A stretch of DNA of 64,000 nt from NCBI GenBank assembly GCA_020152595.1, contig JAIGNY010002788.1, positions 525,501 to 589,500 of the forward strand, written 5' to 3'. This document shows, one piece after another, positions 1 through 11,130 of the stretch. Below the pieces are notes generated by a model. It was given only the letters and a program-made list of their open reading frames with translations, made no database searches and was not told where the DNA came from. The translations under genes and the position numbers were made by a program. The stretch comes from Chiridota heheva. Taxonomy: Eukaryota > Echinodermata > Holothuroidea > Apodida > Chiridotidae. Every line of letters starts with the position of its first letter. Position 1 is the stretch's first letter.

Positions 1-532
1 AGTTGTTGAAGTAGTGCTTATTAGACCTGGAAAATAAAGAGGCTCAATATTGAGGTAGATTTCGGACGAAATTTTACCCAATTGCAAACAAAAAATATCA
101 CCAGAAAATTTGGTACCTTCGAGTTACGACATAGAACAAAGAGCGAACCATAAGTTAATTTCAGCATAATTCAAGGTGTTAACTTAATTAGAATCATGAA
201 AAAAGTTGCCAAAACGCCACTCCCACTTCGGTGCGGCAAACGGTGACCCAACGGCGAGTTAAAAGTCTGTACTGCATGTGTACATTGCACTTGACTAGTG
301 TAAGGCCAGCAAGGGGGCAAGGGGGATTTGCGAGAAGATTAGAACACAAATGGAGGGGGGGGTTAATACATGTACATCCATGGACTTTAAGATTTCTTCC
401 TTGTTGTATCAACTTATATGTACTTAAAATTTAATTAATTTGGACCGAAAAGTATTATAAAATATGACATGAAATGGAAGGTTTAGGGTTCAAGTAGGGG
501 GCCTATATTCTTTAAAAAAACTAACAATTTAA

Positions 533-1046
533 AGAGGCGATATCGTCAAATGTGCACAATATTTGGATTTCCATTCAAATTTTTTGATTGGTTGAAATTT
601 TGCTGCGCGATTCGTTGTCTCGTATTGCAAAGTATATAGTTATTTAAAACACCTTGAACTTCACTACACGAGATGGTTGCGGCGATCACAAGTAACGTTT
701 TTTTCAAATCATGTCGTGAGTTCGAGTCCCGGTAAAATCGTTTATTTTCTCCTTTTTTTTTTTCTCAGTAATTTTCATTTGGTGACTATCATTGTAGTAT
801 TATAATACTAAAATTTCACTTTCACTTTCTGACAAAAAAGCATTGAAAAAAACAAATAAGTTTCTCGTCAAAGTAACGTAATGCGCTGTGTATGTAATTC
901 TGCACACACAACTTACATGCTAGTGTCTGGCTGTACTGTGTGGTACAAACAGACAGAGGATCGGATCTTGCCTCCACAACCAGACGTGACGGCAAAATAT
1001 AGTATCCCCCATTTTCACCGTATTTTACTGAGATGAGCCTCCCTCT
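533..1046. mobile_element. TTAA-flanked MITE nested in Kolobok-like copy A
   Basis: This 514 bp insert is absent from copy B. It is flanked by TTAA on both sides (529-532 and 1047-1050), and copy B has a single TTAA at the matching empty site near 49012-49015, so the target duplication is shown directly. The ends start AGAGG and finish CCTCT; the inverted repeats are short and weak. Inside, near 730, GTTCGAGTCCC matches a tRNA B box and is followed by T-rich runs, which hints that a Pol III-derived segment was captured. No ORF. Confidence 0.75.
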
Positions 1047-1074
1047 TTAACGTTAAGTAACCTACAAAACTAAT

Positions 1075-1620
1075 CTTTTTCCTTGCACGATACTCCGAAG
1101 AAAGCCTTGCCTTCTTTGCTGGCCTTGTTGAGCTGACAGTACTACTTGTACTAGGCCTAGTTATACTTGAACTTGTACTTGTTGTAGGCCTAAGGTTACT
1201 TCAACTTAAAACGGTAGCACTATCACTATTAGTAGTAGTGGTTGGACCAGGCCCAACGCTGGTGTTCTCATCCGGCCTAGTGCTATCTGTAACTAGTGTA
1301 GGTTCACCCATCATTTCTGAGGTGGCATCGTCACTTTTCCTTTTCTTTATACTTGGTACCGATCCAGGTAACAAAAATGATTTTGTGCTCAGACCAAACG
1401 ACATTTTTAAAAGCTGGTTCAAGGGGAAACATTCTTCTGCAAAATGGTCTCCGCAAATAACACTCGACTGTGTAACGTCGTTAGAACTAAAGTCCTTCTG
1501 AGTAGTTAGCACAAATCTAATCCACAAACGTCGTTGTTTAGCGTTTGTGCAAATCTGTGCACCGAAACACCTTTTACATTTTTATTGCTGCATCTACCAA
1601 CGACAGAACGAAACGGCTTT
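1075..1620 (-). pseudogene. Decayed THAP-domain exon of Kolobok-like copy A
   Basis: Aligned with the open THAP exon of copy B, this copy has lost the start codon (ATG to AAG at 1618-1620), changed the first zinc-ligand cysteine to serine, and lost a base near the HRFPQ motif, which shifts the frame. The part from WIRF to SVPSIKK (roughly 1240-1527) is still open. The splice donor GTTAGT at the exon end has become ATTAGT. It therefore cannot make a normal THAP protein or splice as copy B could. Confidence 0.8.
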
Positions 1621-1999
1621 TTCTTGATTTTTCTTCGAAAAGTTAGCGTATTACTATCACAGTATCAACAGTATTGTACAATCAGAATCACTGTGTCAGC
1701 ACAGTTTACACACTAACTCAAAACAATCAGCTAGTAATAATATTTGGCCACAGTCTATTCACGTAGTTGCAAATGGGTGCCAAACCCTACGTCGTCATCA
1801 AGCGGTGGGTGACGTCACTACAAATTTTTTTTTTTTTTTTTTTTTTTGGCTTTGATAAAAACCGGCAATTTCAAACACATTTGTTCGTCTGTAAACGATC
1901 ATTTTTCGTGATTCTTAAGTTGGATATTTAAATTTGAGGGTAATAAAAACCCATAGGCAACTTTTCAGCGATTTTTTTTTTCTCCATGGCAGGCCCTCT

Positions 2000-2491
2000 T
2001 TAAATTATAACCTCCAACTGTGGAAGGTGTCAATTCGAAACGTGCAAATCTCAACAACGTATTGATAACATGTAAGGATACTATCATTTTTATCAACACC
2101 ATCAAAGCTAGGAATCTCCAGGGGTGGGGAACCCTACTGTCAGGACCGCCATTTTAAATCTTCATCCGATGAACGGACGATGAGCGCCACCCTTCTATTG
2201 GCCATTTGCCCCAATTGCTGGGTGGGGAGAAGGTGGGATGCAGATGACCAAAGTCTGTGCTTGATCATGTCAGTTTATCGTTCTGCATGTCTGTGAAAAA
2301 ATCATGTTATAAATCTTGTTCAATTTGAACCTGGAACCTCCTTGATCTCAGTCGTACGCTCGACAAACTGAATTAACGGTCTCCTTGTATAAAATATGCA
2401 GAAATAAAAGCAATTAAATTAGCCCTAAATGTACTGCAGGTCCTAACGTTAGAATTATTTGGGCATAGGCTTACAGTTTAGTTTGACTTAC
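2000..2491. other. ATG2 intron 1, remainder
   Basis: Non-coding sequence between the exon 1 donor and the Kolobok-like insertion. I recognise no gene or repeat boundary in it. The next ATG2 exon is not within the window on this side. Confidence 0.5.
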
Positions 2492-2656
2492 CCAGACATC
2501 AAGCTTCACATCCTCTACAGTGCCTGTTCCACTGTAAAGATCGACACTCAATTGATCAAGGGATAACTTCTCTTCCAGGAAACTTCCTACGTAGTGCTGA
2601 AGAAGGTACCTACATGCCTTCTTTTTAATGTAATCTGGCCATGGGAACCACGGCAT
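2492..2656 (-). CDS. ATG2: ATG2, first coding exon (partial gene)
   Basis: ATG2 is a bridge-like lipid-transfer protein that moves phospholipids from the ER to the growing phagophore during autophagy and also acts at lipid droplets. The exon encodes 55 residues starting MPWFPWPDYIKKKACRYLLQ. It contains the highly conserved chorein-type N terminus, with KKKACRYLLQ, EKLSLDQLSVDLYSGTG and a terminal KLDVW, matching animal ATG2A/ATG2B N termini in order and spacing. The ATG at 2656-2654 is preceded by A-rich sequence and is the expected start of the family. The exon ends in phase 0 at TGG, followed by a consensus donor GTAAGT (2491-2486). All later exons lie beyond base 1, so intron 1 exceeds 2.4 kb and carries the Kolobok-like copy A. 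Only about 3% of the normal protein is visible. Confidence 0.9.
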
Positions 2657-3000
2657 TTTGTCCTCTGTCCTTTGACACTAACAACAATGAAAAATGAATA
2701 ATAAATAAAGACTTCTGTTACATATTGCATAGGCCTACTACACAGACACTGACAGAAACCTTTTTTCGTCATAGGCCATTTTGGTACAACTACAAAGTAC
2801 AATACAAGACTGCACTGTCAGACTCGACTGATGTTTTGGACGATACACCGTGTAAATAATGTAGTCTAGTAGTAACAGTCGTTCTGTATGTAGGACATAC
2901 TGTTTGTAAACAAAGGTGATAAGTAGATGATGGCGCAGTCGGTATATTGTTTTTGTGACAGTCCACTTAAAGTCCCATAATTTTCAGAGATGTCTTAATT
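2657..3000 (-). promoter_or_regulatory. Presumed 5' UTR and promoter side of ATG2
   Basis: Sequence directly upstream of the ATG2 start. No TATA box, CpG cluster or clear initiator is obvious. It is assigned by position only, and its upstream limit is set by the MITE at 3005. Confidence 0.3.
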
Positions 3001-3004
3001 TTAA

Positions 3005-3576
3005 AGGATTAGTTCAGTGGTCAAGCAAGTTTATCTTATATAAAAGAGGATTTAAAAAAAAAAAAAAATGGTGAAGAAAGCATTCCACAATCTTATTTCG
3101 TTAAGAATATTCAATTTAAAGCTTCGTCTTATCTGCGTAAAAATGACTGACGTAGCAAGTCTACTATGGAAGGTTGGCCCTCTCATCCTCACATTCTTAT
3201 CAATTATTAATGTATTTTAAAGAAAATTTATTAGGCTTTTTTTCCTATTTGAAATATTTTCCCTCAAATTTTCCTTAGTTGGTATATTATGATTACCCTT
3301 ACAAGATTCTGTTTCACTACTTTCCAGTCAAATCTAATGGTTTTCAGGCCATAAAATCGTAGGACAAATATAATAAAATGCATGAAGACTGAGGGATCTG
3401 AGGCTATGATGTCACAAGTAGTCTGATTTCAGTCGTTTCTAAATTAATGATATCAAACTTTAAACTTAAATATCCCCATAACAGAATACGATTTTTGAAT
3501 GCTTTATTCACCGTTCTGTTTCTTGTGAAGTTCTCTTTTATATAAGATGGACTTGCTTGACCCCTAAACTATTCCT
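3005..3576. mobile_element. T2/Kolobok-like MITE with 46 bp TIRs
   Basis: The left end, AGGATTAGTTCAGTGGTCAA, recurs inverted at the right end as AGGAATAGTTTAGGGGTCAA. Similarity runs about 46 bp to TATATAAAAGAG, with around seven mismatches. TTAA precedes it (3001-3004), and TCAA, a one-base decay of TTAA, follows (3577-3580). The TTAAAGG terminus matches the T2/Kolobok pattern. There is no coding sequence inside. It sits about 350 bp upstream of the ATG2 start. Confidence 0.75.
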
Positions 3577-4872
3577 TCAAGGAACTTTGATTGATATCGA
3601 ACTTGCATGCATTAAACTTGCCTTAGATCGAGCAAATTTCATTGCAAAATAATAAATATATCCAAATTCCAGACGACCTATTATCGCCAAAAGCAAAAAT
3701 ATGAATAAGAGCATCTTTTAATCACTTTATAAGGCCGCGCCCGACCAAATTTTTGGTGTGTGAGGGGGAAGCACTGCAGGGGAAGGGGGACCTAAATATT
3801 CCGACATATTGGTTTGATCAAATTAATAATTTCAAGTCCTTTTCCGGCATGTCTGGCAGAGGTATAGGAAGTATACACGTGTGTGTATGTGTGTCGTTTG
3901 TGTGTGTATATGTGTGTGTGTGTGGCCGGGGGGACAAATTTGCAAAAATTGTTGGAAATTTTTACGAAAAATGAATAAAATTCCCCCAAAACCGACAAAG
4001 CATTTCCTGAAAATAGATAAAATTTCCCGAAAATCGAACAAAAATTCCTGAAAGTGTAGGAATTTCCCCGGAAATTAAAGAGAAAAAAAAAATTCCCAAA
4101 ATCGCACTCACTTCAGGAGATTTTCGAATTGGCAGTTACGTTTAATGGAAATTTAACTTACCCAATACCTGAGCAGATTTTGTCGCTTCCTAACTAGGAA
4201 ATTTTAGAGATCCTTGTCCGTAGGAGGTGACCTTTCCGACCCTCCTGATGTCTGGAGTAGGGTTAAGCGAACTTCAGCCAAACCTAGTTGTTCCGCTGCA
4301 GCGAGGAATATAAATGACATCGCATAATCATCTGAGCCTTGATCTACAGTTATTGCTGAGAACACAATATTTTCCGACAAGCTTGGTAGGAATATCCCCC
4401 CCCCCCTTCCTCCCTCTTTCCCGCACCTCGTTACTTTACGTCACTGGTTATGCTGTCCAAAAATATAAATTAACAAATATATATTTCTTCTCCTTCTTTA
4501 AATTACAATTATGGGAATAAAAATCCTCTTAAGAGCAGCCCTAGCCGCTGCCTCAAAAAAAAAAAAAAACCTTCTTCACTCCTGAAAGCCTTGTTCCGCT
4601 CCAAATTGATGATGAGACCGGCCCCAAAATATATATGCCAGACCTCAACAAGTCTAATCCGGCCCTGGGTAATATACACTCATTTGTTTGAGATACAGGA
4701 TTTCTACATGCTATAACTATATACTTAATGTAAAATTTGCAATATATTTGAAATTGTTGTTACAGCCTCATTATTTAAGGCTTTTATAGTACATGCCTTT
4801 CGGCCATTTTGTTTTGGAGCTTTGACGGCCTAAAACGCAATTTGAAGTTTTACTTGGTAATCAGGTAGTGGT
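3577..4872. other. Non-genic stretch with TG-rich and minisatellite patches
   Basis: It holds a TG-rich simple repeat at about 3878-3924, and a short patch of the AAATTTCCCGAAAAT-type degenerate minisatellite at about 3940-4110. Two poly-C/poly-A runs lie at about 4396-4408 and 4555-4570. No supported gene. Confidence 0.5.
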
Positions 4873-4919
4873 CAGTGGCGTGTCTAAGGGGGGCTATTGC
4901 TACAAAATTCATACCCCCA

Positions 4920-5405
4920 AATAAATCAAGCAAACAAGCAAGCCGGCAAGCAAGCAAGCAATCAAACAATCAAACAGGCGAGCAATCAATCAATCAAGCA
5001 ATCAAGCAATCAAACAGGCGAGCAATCAATCAATCAAGCAATCAAACAGGCGAGCAATCAAGCAATCAAACAGGCAATCAATCAAGCAATCAAGCAATCA
5101 AACAGGCGAGCAATCAATCAATCAAGCAATCAAGCAATCAAACAGGCGAGCAATCAATCAATCAAGCAATCAAGCAATCAAACAGGCGAGCAATCAAGCA
5201 ATCAAGCAATCAAACAGGCGAGCAATCAATCAATCAATCAAGCAATCAAACAGGCGAGCAATCAAGCAATCAAGCAATCAAACAGGCGAGCAATCAATCA
5301 ATCAATCAAGCAAGCAAGCAAGCGAGCAATCAATTAATCAAGCAAGCAAGCAAGCGAGCAATCAATTAATCAATCAAGCAAGCGAGCAATCAAGCAAGCA
5401 AGCAA
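4920..5405 (+). repeat. Minisatellite of CAATCAAGCAAT-type units
   Basis: Nested short repeats (CAAT/CAAG tetramers with interspersed AAACAGGCGAG blocks) form imperfect longer units of about 30-60 bp. Several frames stay open here, giving Q/N/S/A-rich translations, because no frame of the repeat contains a stop. This is not evidence of a gene. Confidence 0.9.
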
Positions 5406-5779
5406 TGAACCATGTGAAGAAAAAAGAAGATGGTATTTTTTGTAATCGTATCGACTTAGTCAGTTAGTTATTGTTAGTTTAAGACAATCCTCTATTTTGG
5501 ACTTTTTATTCATCTTTCCTTTTGGCCCCAAATTCTTCAATTTTGACCCAACAATCTTCACTTTGGATACAAAAACTATAGGCTTTTATCCTTTTAAGTC
5601 CTGTGTGGACCACAATGTACAACATAGAACCAAAAATCTTTAGATAGGGATGTAGGGAGGTAAAGTATTTTTTTTTTTTTTTTATAATATCAGGGCTATG
5701 CGTGCATGGTTCCCACTCCACAATGCCGATGGATTTCAAAGCAATACAATTTTAAAATATGTATTTCGTCCGCGCTACT

Positions 5780-6010
5780 AGTAATTGGGAGAAATTGGAA
5801 AGTTTGCAAGAATTCTCTTGAAATTTTCAGTTAGTTTTTTTCAATTTCAGTAAATTTTCTTTATTTTTAAGAAATTTTCTTCATTTTCAGAATAATTTTT
5901 TTTCATTTTCTGGGAAAGCACAGTCAATTTTGATAAATTTTTAGGAACTGATGCCAAATTCAAACGAAATTTCCAAAAATTTTCCAACAATTTTTTTAAC
6001 ATTTTCCTTC
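5780..6010. repeat. Degenerate GAAA/TTTC minisatellite, inverted orientation
   Basis: Repeats of TTTTCAGTAAATTTTCTT-like units, the reverse complement of the family at 6840-7330. They run into a conserved block (GGGAAAGCACAGTCAATTTTG) that recurs near 7583 and, diverged, near 23185. Confidence 0.7.
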
Positions 6011-6839
6011 AATTTTATGTCAATAATTTCACAACTTCTCATCAAACTAAAGCATGCAATGCAACCAGAAAAAATAAAAATAAAAATGAATAAATAAAAA
6101 CCTTTCGGGGGGGGGGGAGGATCTTTGACTGCCTACGCCCTAATCTGAAACCGATCCTTAATGTCTTTTGGGGGTGCTTAAGCCCTCTCATAAACAAAAA
6201 GCTAGACACGCCCCTAATAATGTTATCAAGCGTTTTCGAATTCACAAGGCTGTCAATCAAATATCAACACGAAATGCCGTACAAAGTCATTTCGCCAGTT
6301 CTCTGGAAATAGAACCATTCTGACTAACATGAAACATGACTTTAACAACTTGTTCTGTTCAGGAGATGTTTTATGAAGGTACGCAAGTTACCTTTGTTCG
6401 AAAATGACTGGTGTAAAAAACGGAACCGTATTTCCTAGGAAAATGAGAAAGACGAGATGGCGAGGACGTATCTGTACATGTTCCAATGCAGTAGATTTCA
6501 GGTGGGCGTTCGAAAATGAGGTATGTAGATTTTAAACAATTAGGCTTGGATAGGATGTGCGGAGTAACACGAAGCCTTGGGGAGTTTTTCCGCAGATTCC
6601 TTGCATGGGCATGGGTGTAATCAGCCTTTCAAATTCACAAATATATATGCAAATATATCGCCGGAGCGGCCCTCCAGACTCTCCTCGCGCACTCCTTCGA
6701 ACCCCGTCGGGGACCTACGGCCAGTGGCGTGGTGGGTCATGTTTCATTAGTTAAAATGCGTTTAACTAAAACGTGCACATAGATCTAAATTGACATGCAC
6801 CGTTTTTATGGCACCCTTTAGGAAATTCCATCAAATCAG

Positions 6840-7480
6840 TGTTTAAATTCTGGGGACAAAGAAAATTTTCCGAAAATAAAGGACTCACGTTTCCGCAGAA
6901 TAAAAAAAAATTCCCGAAATATTGAAAAAAAACTTCCTAAATATTGAAGAAAATTTCCCAAAATGAAGGAAATTTCACAAGCATTGAAGAAAACTTCCCA
7001 AATATTTAAGAAAATATCCCCAAAATGAAGGAAATTTCACGAAATTTGAAGACAAATTCCCTAAAATGCCGAAAATGGGAGGAAATTTCCCGACATTTGA
7101 AGAAAATTTCGTAAATATTGAATATATCCCCAAAAATGAAGGAAATTTCACAAAAATTTAAGCAAAGTCCCCAAATGTTGAAAATTGTCTTAAATTTTTC
7201 GAAAATGGAGAGAGAAAAAAATCTTAAATATTGAAGGAAATTTTCCGAAAATGAAGAAAATTTCCCGAAAATTGTCTCAAATTGAAGAAATTTTAAAGAA
7301 AATCTATGAGAATTCCTAGAAATTGAAGGAGATTTTTCGGAAACTGATGAAGATTTCCTGCGGAAAAAAAAAAAAAAAATTCTTCAGAAATTAGAAAATT
7401 TGCAGGAATTCTTTTTAAATTTTCAGGAAGTTTTCTTTAAATTTTCAGTAAATTCTCGTCATTTTCAAGAAACGTTCTTT
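6840..7480 (+). repeat. Degenerate GGAAATTTCCCGAAAATTGAAG minisatellite, array 1
   Basis: Imperfect head-to-tail units of roughly 17-35 bp built from GAA, AATTTCCC and GAAAATTG blocks. It includes one perfect GAANNTTCNNGAA (7031-7043), the arrangement bound by heat shock factor. Non-coding, with stops in all frames. Confidence 0.8.
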
Positions 7481-8539
7481 TTTTTCAGAAAATTTCTTCA
7501 ACTACTGAGAAGTTTTCATGAATTTTAAAGAAATATGTCAATTTTCTTTCATGGAACTTTCTAGGAAAATTCTTCACTTTCCGGGAAAGCACAGTCAATT
7601 TTGATAAATTTTTAGGAACTGATGCCAAATTCAAACAAAATTTCCAACAATTTTCCAACAATTTTTTAACATTTTCCAACAATTTTTTAACATTTTCCTT
7701 CAATTTTATGTCAATAATTTCACAATTTCTCATCAAACTAAAGCATGCATGCAACCGGAAAAGAAAAAGAAATGAAAATAGTTAAATAGAAACCTTTCGG
7801 AGGCGGGAGGGGGGAGGGGGGATCTTTGACTGCCTACGCCTTAATCTGAAACCGATCCTCAATGTCTTTTGGGGGTGCTTAAGCCCCCTCATAAACAAAA
7901 AGCTAGACACGCCCCTGGTAATGTTATCAAGCGTTTTTGAATTCACAAGGCTGTCAATCAAATATCAACACGAAATGCCGTACAAAGTCATTTCGCCAGT
8001 TCTCTGGAAATAGAACCATTCTGACTAACATGAAACATGACTTTAACAACTTGTTCTGTTCAGGAGATGTTTTATGAAGGTACGCAAGTTACCTTTGTTC
8101 GAAAATGACTGGTGTAAAAAACCGAACCGTATTTCCCAGGAAAATGAGAAAGACGGGATGGCGAGGACGTATCTGTACATGTTCCAAAGGTAGATTTCAG
8201 GTGGGCGTTCAAAAATGAGGTATGTAGATTTTAAACAATTAGGCTTGGATAGGATGTGCGGAGTAACACGAAGCCTTGGGGACTTTTCCCGCAGATTCCT
8301 TGCATGAGCATGGGTGTAACCAGCCTTTTAAATTCACAAATATATATGCAAATATGTCGCCGGAGCGGCCCTCCAGACTCTCCTCGCGCGCTCCTTCGAA
8401 CCTCCCGTCGGGGACTTACGGCCAGTGGTTCGGTGGGTCATGTTTTATTAGTTAAAATGCGTTTAACTAAAACGTGCACATAGATCTAAATCGACATGCA
8501 CCGTTTTTATGGCACCGTTTAGGAAATTCCATAATCAGT

Positions 8540-9190
8540 GTTTAAATTCTAGGGACAAAGAAAATTTTCCGAAAATAAAGGACTCACGTTTCCGCAGAAT
8601 GAAGGAAATTTCCTGAATTATAGAAGAAAACTTCCTAAATATTGAAGAAAATTTCCCAAAATGAAGGAAATTTCACAAGCATTGAAGAAAACTTCCTAAA
8701 TATTTAAGAAAATATCCCCAAAATGAAGGAAATTTCACGAAATTTGAAGACAAATTCCCCAAAATGCCGAAAATGGGAGGAAATTCCCCGAAATTTGAAG
8801 AAAATTTCGTAAATATTAAAAATATCCCAAAAACGAAAACAAATTTACGAAAATGGAAACGAATTTTCCGATAATAAATGAAATTTTTCGAAAATGAAGA
8901 AAATTTCCCAAAAATTGAAGAAAAACTTCCTAAATATTGAAGAAAATATCCCCAAAATGAAGGAAATTTCACAAAAATTTAAGCAAAATTCCCCAAAATG
9001 CTGAAAATTGACTTAAATTTTCCGAAAATGGAGAGAGAAAAAAAATCTTAAATATTGAAGGAAATTTTCCTAAAATGAAGGAAATTTCCCGAAAATTGAA
9101 AAAAAAATCCCTAAAATTAAAGAAATTTTAAGAAAAATATAAGAGAGTTCCCAGAAATTGAACGAGATTTTTTGGAAATTGAAGAAGATT
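8540..9190 (+). repeat. Degenerate GGAAATTTCCCGAAAATTGAAG minisatellite, array 2
   Basis: The copy of array 1 in the second unit of the duplication. Perfect GAANNTTCNNGAA patterns occur at 8605-8617, 8729-8741 and 9081-9093. The unit length is irregular, so the array has decayed or was formed by slippage. Confidence 0.8.
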
Positions 9191-10860
9191 TCGAAGAAAA
9201 ACAAACGGCGGAGAAGGGGGTTAGGGAGAGGGGGAGGGGGACTCGCAAACTAATACTTGCTTAAAATTGTGTTACTCAATAAGTATGATATAGGATCGAG
9301 GGCCGCGAAGAACCGGTGTGGACCCAAGGGTTTCCGGGAAGCCCGGGCCTACGGGTTTTTTTTTTTTTTTTTGTGATTTTGATAGCAGAAAAGGGCTTTA
9401 AAATGTGTCACATCTATGGGGCGAAGATGCAGGTAAGAGCGCTGGGGGTAGCAGAAAATTTCATAATCCAGGGTTGACGTTCTGGTAGGCGTTTTTTGGC
9501 TTAGATTTTGGTAGCAGAAGATTGCTTAAAATCATGTCAATTCCACACTAAAATTAGTTAAAAGGAATATAGATTTTGGTACGAATGTTCAAATGTAGAA
9601 TCCCATTGACTCCAATATGTGTCTTTAGTTTGGGTCTTTGATTTTCGTGTTTTTGATGTAAAAATAAAGCTTTAAGAGAAATTATTTACAGCGTTGAGAG
9701 TATAAAGTTTATAAGAATATATTCTTGAGACAATTTTTGCCGCCGCTCCTGTAAGCATTCAGAGCCCTCTCGAAAAGCTTCTACCAGCTGTATTCAATCA
9801 TATTGTTGCCCTTCAGCCCTTCATGGTAGGGCAGTAGTGGCAGATATTAAATATATAAATATTGCTGGCGAGCTATCTCCATGCATCTTTTATTGTCCAG
9901 GTGGAAATCCAGGGGCCCGCTCGCTTGCCAATGGTTGCGTTCGGGGTAAAGTTTTAAGAAATTTGGTCTTTTCTGTGGAAAATTTGCGTGCTTTTGGACG
10001 ACAAAAATGGAATATTACGTGCAAAATATGTATATATGAAGAAGTTATTGATCAACACTTAAATTCCACAGGGCCTAAAAAGATATATTTTCAGGACGAT
10101 TTTTGCGCCCCCTTTAGCACTCTGCGCCCTCTCAGAAAGCTTTGCTGGGGGTGGGCTGTTTCCCCTCTGCCCCCTGTCACCACGCCCCTGTCATAGAGGC
10201 GCCGCTCCTGCCGGGTCCCATTTTAAAGTATGTCTTTATTTGTTTTACATCGGACGCGAACATGCGCGTGAGTTTTGCGACATGGAGTCCTGCAGGGGCC
10301 CGCTTTAGGGTCGCCCAGGTCAAGGGGGCGAAGTTTCCGGAAGTTCTGCAAAATGTTAGAAACCAACCCTTGACAATTCTTGCCGCCATGGCGATAAAAA
10401 CTTAAATCTTGGCGACCAAAAAATGGAAAAATTATAATTTCATTCGCCGGAGAAATTTATTAACACTTTATTCATGTCTCACCTGGCGACCAAAGTAAAT
10501 GTTTCTTTGAGTAACAAATATATTAAAGTATTTCAGTAGCATGAAATACCTTTAATCTTTACAGCCCCAACATTACTAATCCCAAATTTTCACACCGTAC
10601 TTTGATCCCACAAGCCCCATGGCGCCGATACAATATGTACGTATATCACTGATCAAAAATGGTTTGCTTTGTCGATCAGCTTTTATTGTCGAAAATTATT
10701 GTTTTGTGCGTTTTTGAAATTATTAAGTTGTCCTTAAAGTATGAAGTTAAATTATTCATGCAGCATGCAAGGCCTTCATTTAACGCACTTAGTTTTGGTC
10801 TCTTTTGGTCCCAGTTTGGTCCTTAATATATAACCAAACAAATTTAAGTGCACATGTCTT
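9191..10860. other. Repeat-derived sequence with hAT-like ends, no gene
   Basis: Holds a poly-T run (9355-9373) and degenerate direct repeats (about 9720-9780 against 10095-10140, sharing a TTTTTGC...GCCCTCTC...AAAGCTT pattern). An apparent hAT-like right end CACCACGCCCCTG lies near 10193. Open frames at 9837-10196 and 10142-10405 overlap these repeats and match no family I recognise. Confidence 0.45.
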
Positions 10861-11130
10861 TTGGAAGGAAAGAAATTTCCCGAAAATGTAAGAAAATGTT
10901 CCTAAAATCATAAAAAATTGTCGGGAAAGAAATTATCTGAGAAATGGCCAAAAAAAGTCCCGAAAATGAGCAAAATATTCCAATAATCAAAGAAAATTAT
11001 CGCGAAAATAAAAAAATCCTACCTAAAAAAGACGGAAAATTTCACGAAAATGGAAGAAAATGTTCCTAAAATGAAAAAGATTTGCCCGGAAATAAAGGAA
11101 ATTTCCTGAAAATTTAAGGATAGTTTCCGA
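10861..11130 (+). repeat. Degenerate GAAATTTCC minisatellite, array 3
   Basis: Same family as at 6840. Perfect GAANNTTCNNGAA occurs at 10872-10884 and 11098-11110. Confidence 0.75.

Larger units (their letters stand above)
1..1999 (-). mobile_element. Kolobok-like DNA transposon, copy A (truncated by window edge)
   Basis: This is an inverted, diverged copy of the element at 48078-49952. It lies in intron 1 of ATG2 in the same orientation as ATG2. Its intact terminus is at 1999, ending ...GGCAGGCCCTCT and followed by TTAA (2000-2003); the terminal region at about 1780-1999 matches both long terminal inverted repeats (TIRs) of copy B. The other terminus is beyond base 1. Known: TTAA target sites, termini beginning TTAAAGRRR and THAP domains in transposases are Kolobok traits. 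PiggyBac also uses TTAA but does not usually carry THAP. It contains a decayed THAP exon and a nested MITE at 533-1046. No catalytic transposase domain is seen, so it is non-autonomous. Confidence 0.75.
4873..6214. mobile_element. Probable hAT-like non-autonomous element
   Basis: The left end CAGTGGCGTGTCTAAGGGGG mirrors a right end AGCTAGACACGCCCCT (inverse AGGGGCGTGTCTAGCT). These are hAT-type termini seen repeatedly in the window. The interior is two minisatellites and filler, with no transposase. No convincing 8 bp target duplication is left, so the pairing of these two ends is inferred. Confidence 0.45.
5905..9190. repeat. Direct tandem duplication, two units of about 1.7 kb
   Basis: Unit 1 (about 5905-7570) and unit 2 (about 7575-9190) share, in order, the GGGAAAGCACAG block, a poly-G patch, the AGCTAGACACGCCCCT end, TAGGCTTGGATAGGATGTGC (6542 and 8241) and a GAAATTTCC minisatellite. 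The copies are near-identical over hundreds of bases with small indels, suggesting a fairly recent duplication. Matching short ORFs at 6557 and 8256 are part of the repeat and not genes. Confidence 0.85.

Noticed and set aside
4875..5369. Q/N/S-rich 164-residue open frame
   Set aside because: It is the translation of a stop-free minisatellite, and other frames of the same repeat are open too.
4920..5405. CRISPR array
   Set aside because: Repeats are irregular short words without unique spacers of constant length, and the window is eukaryotic.
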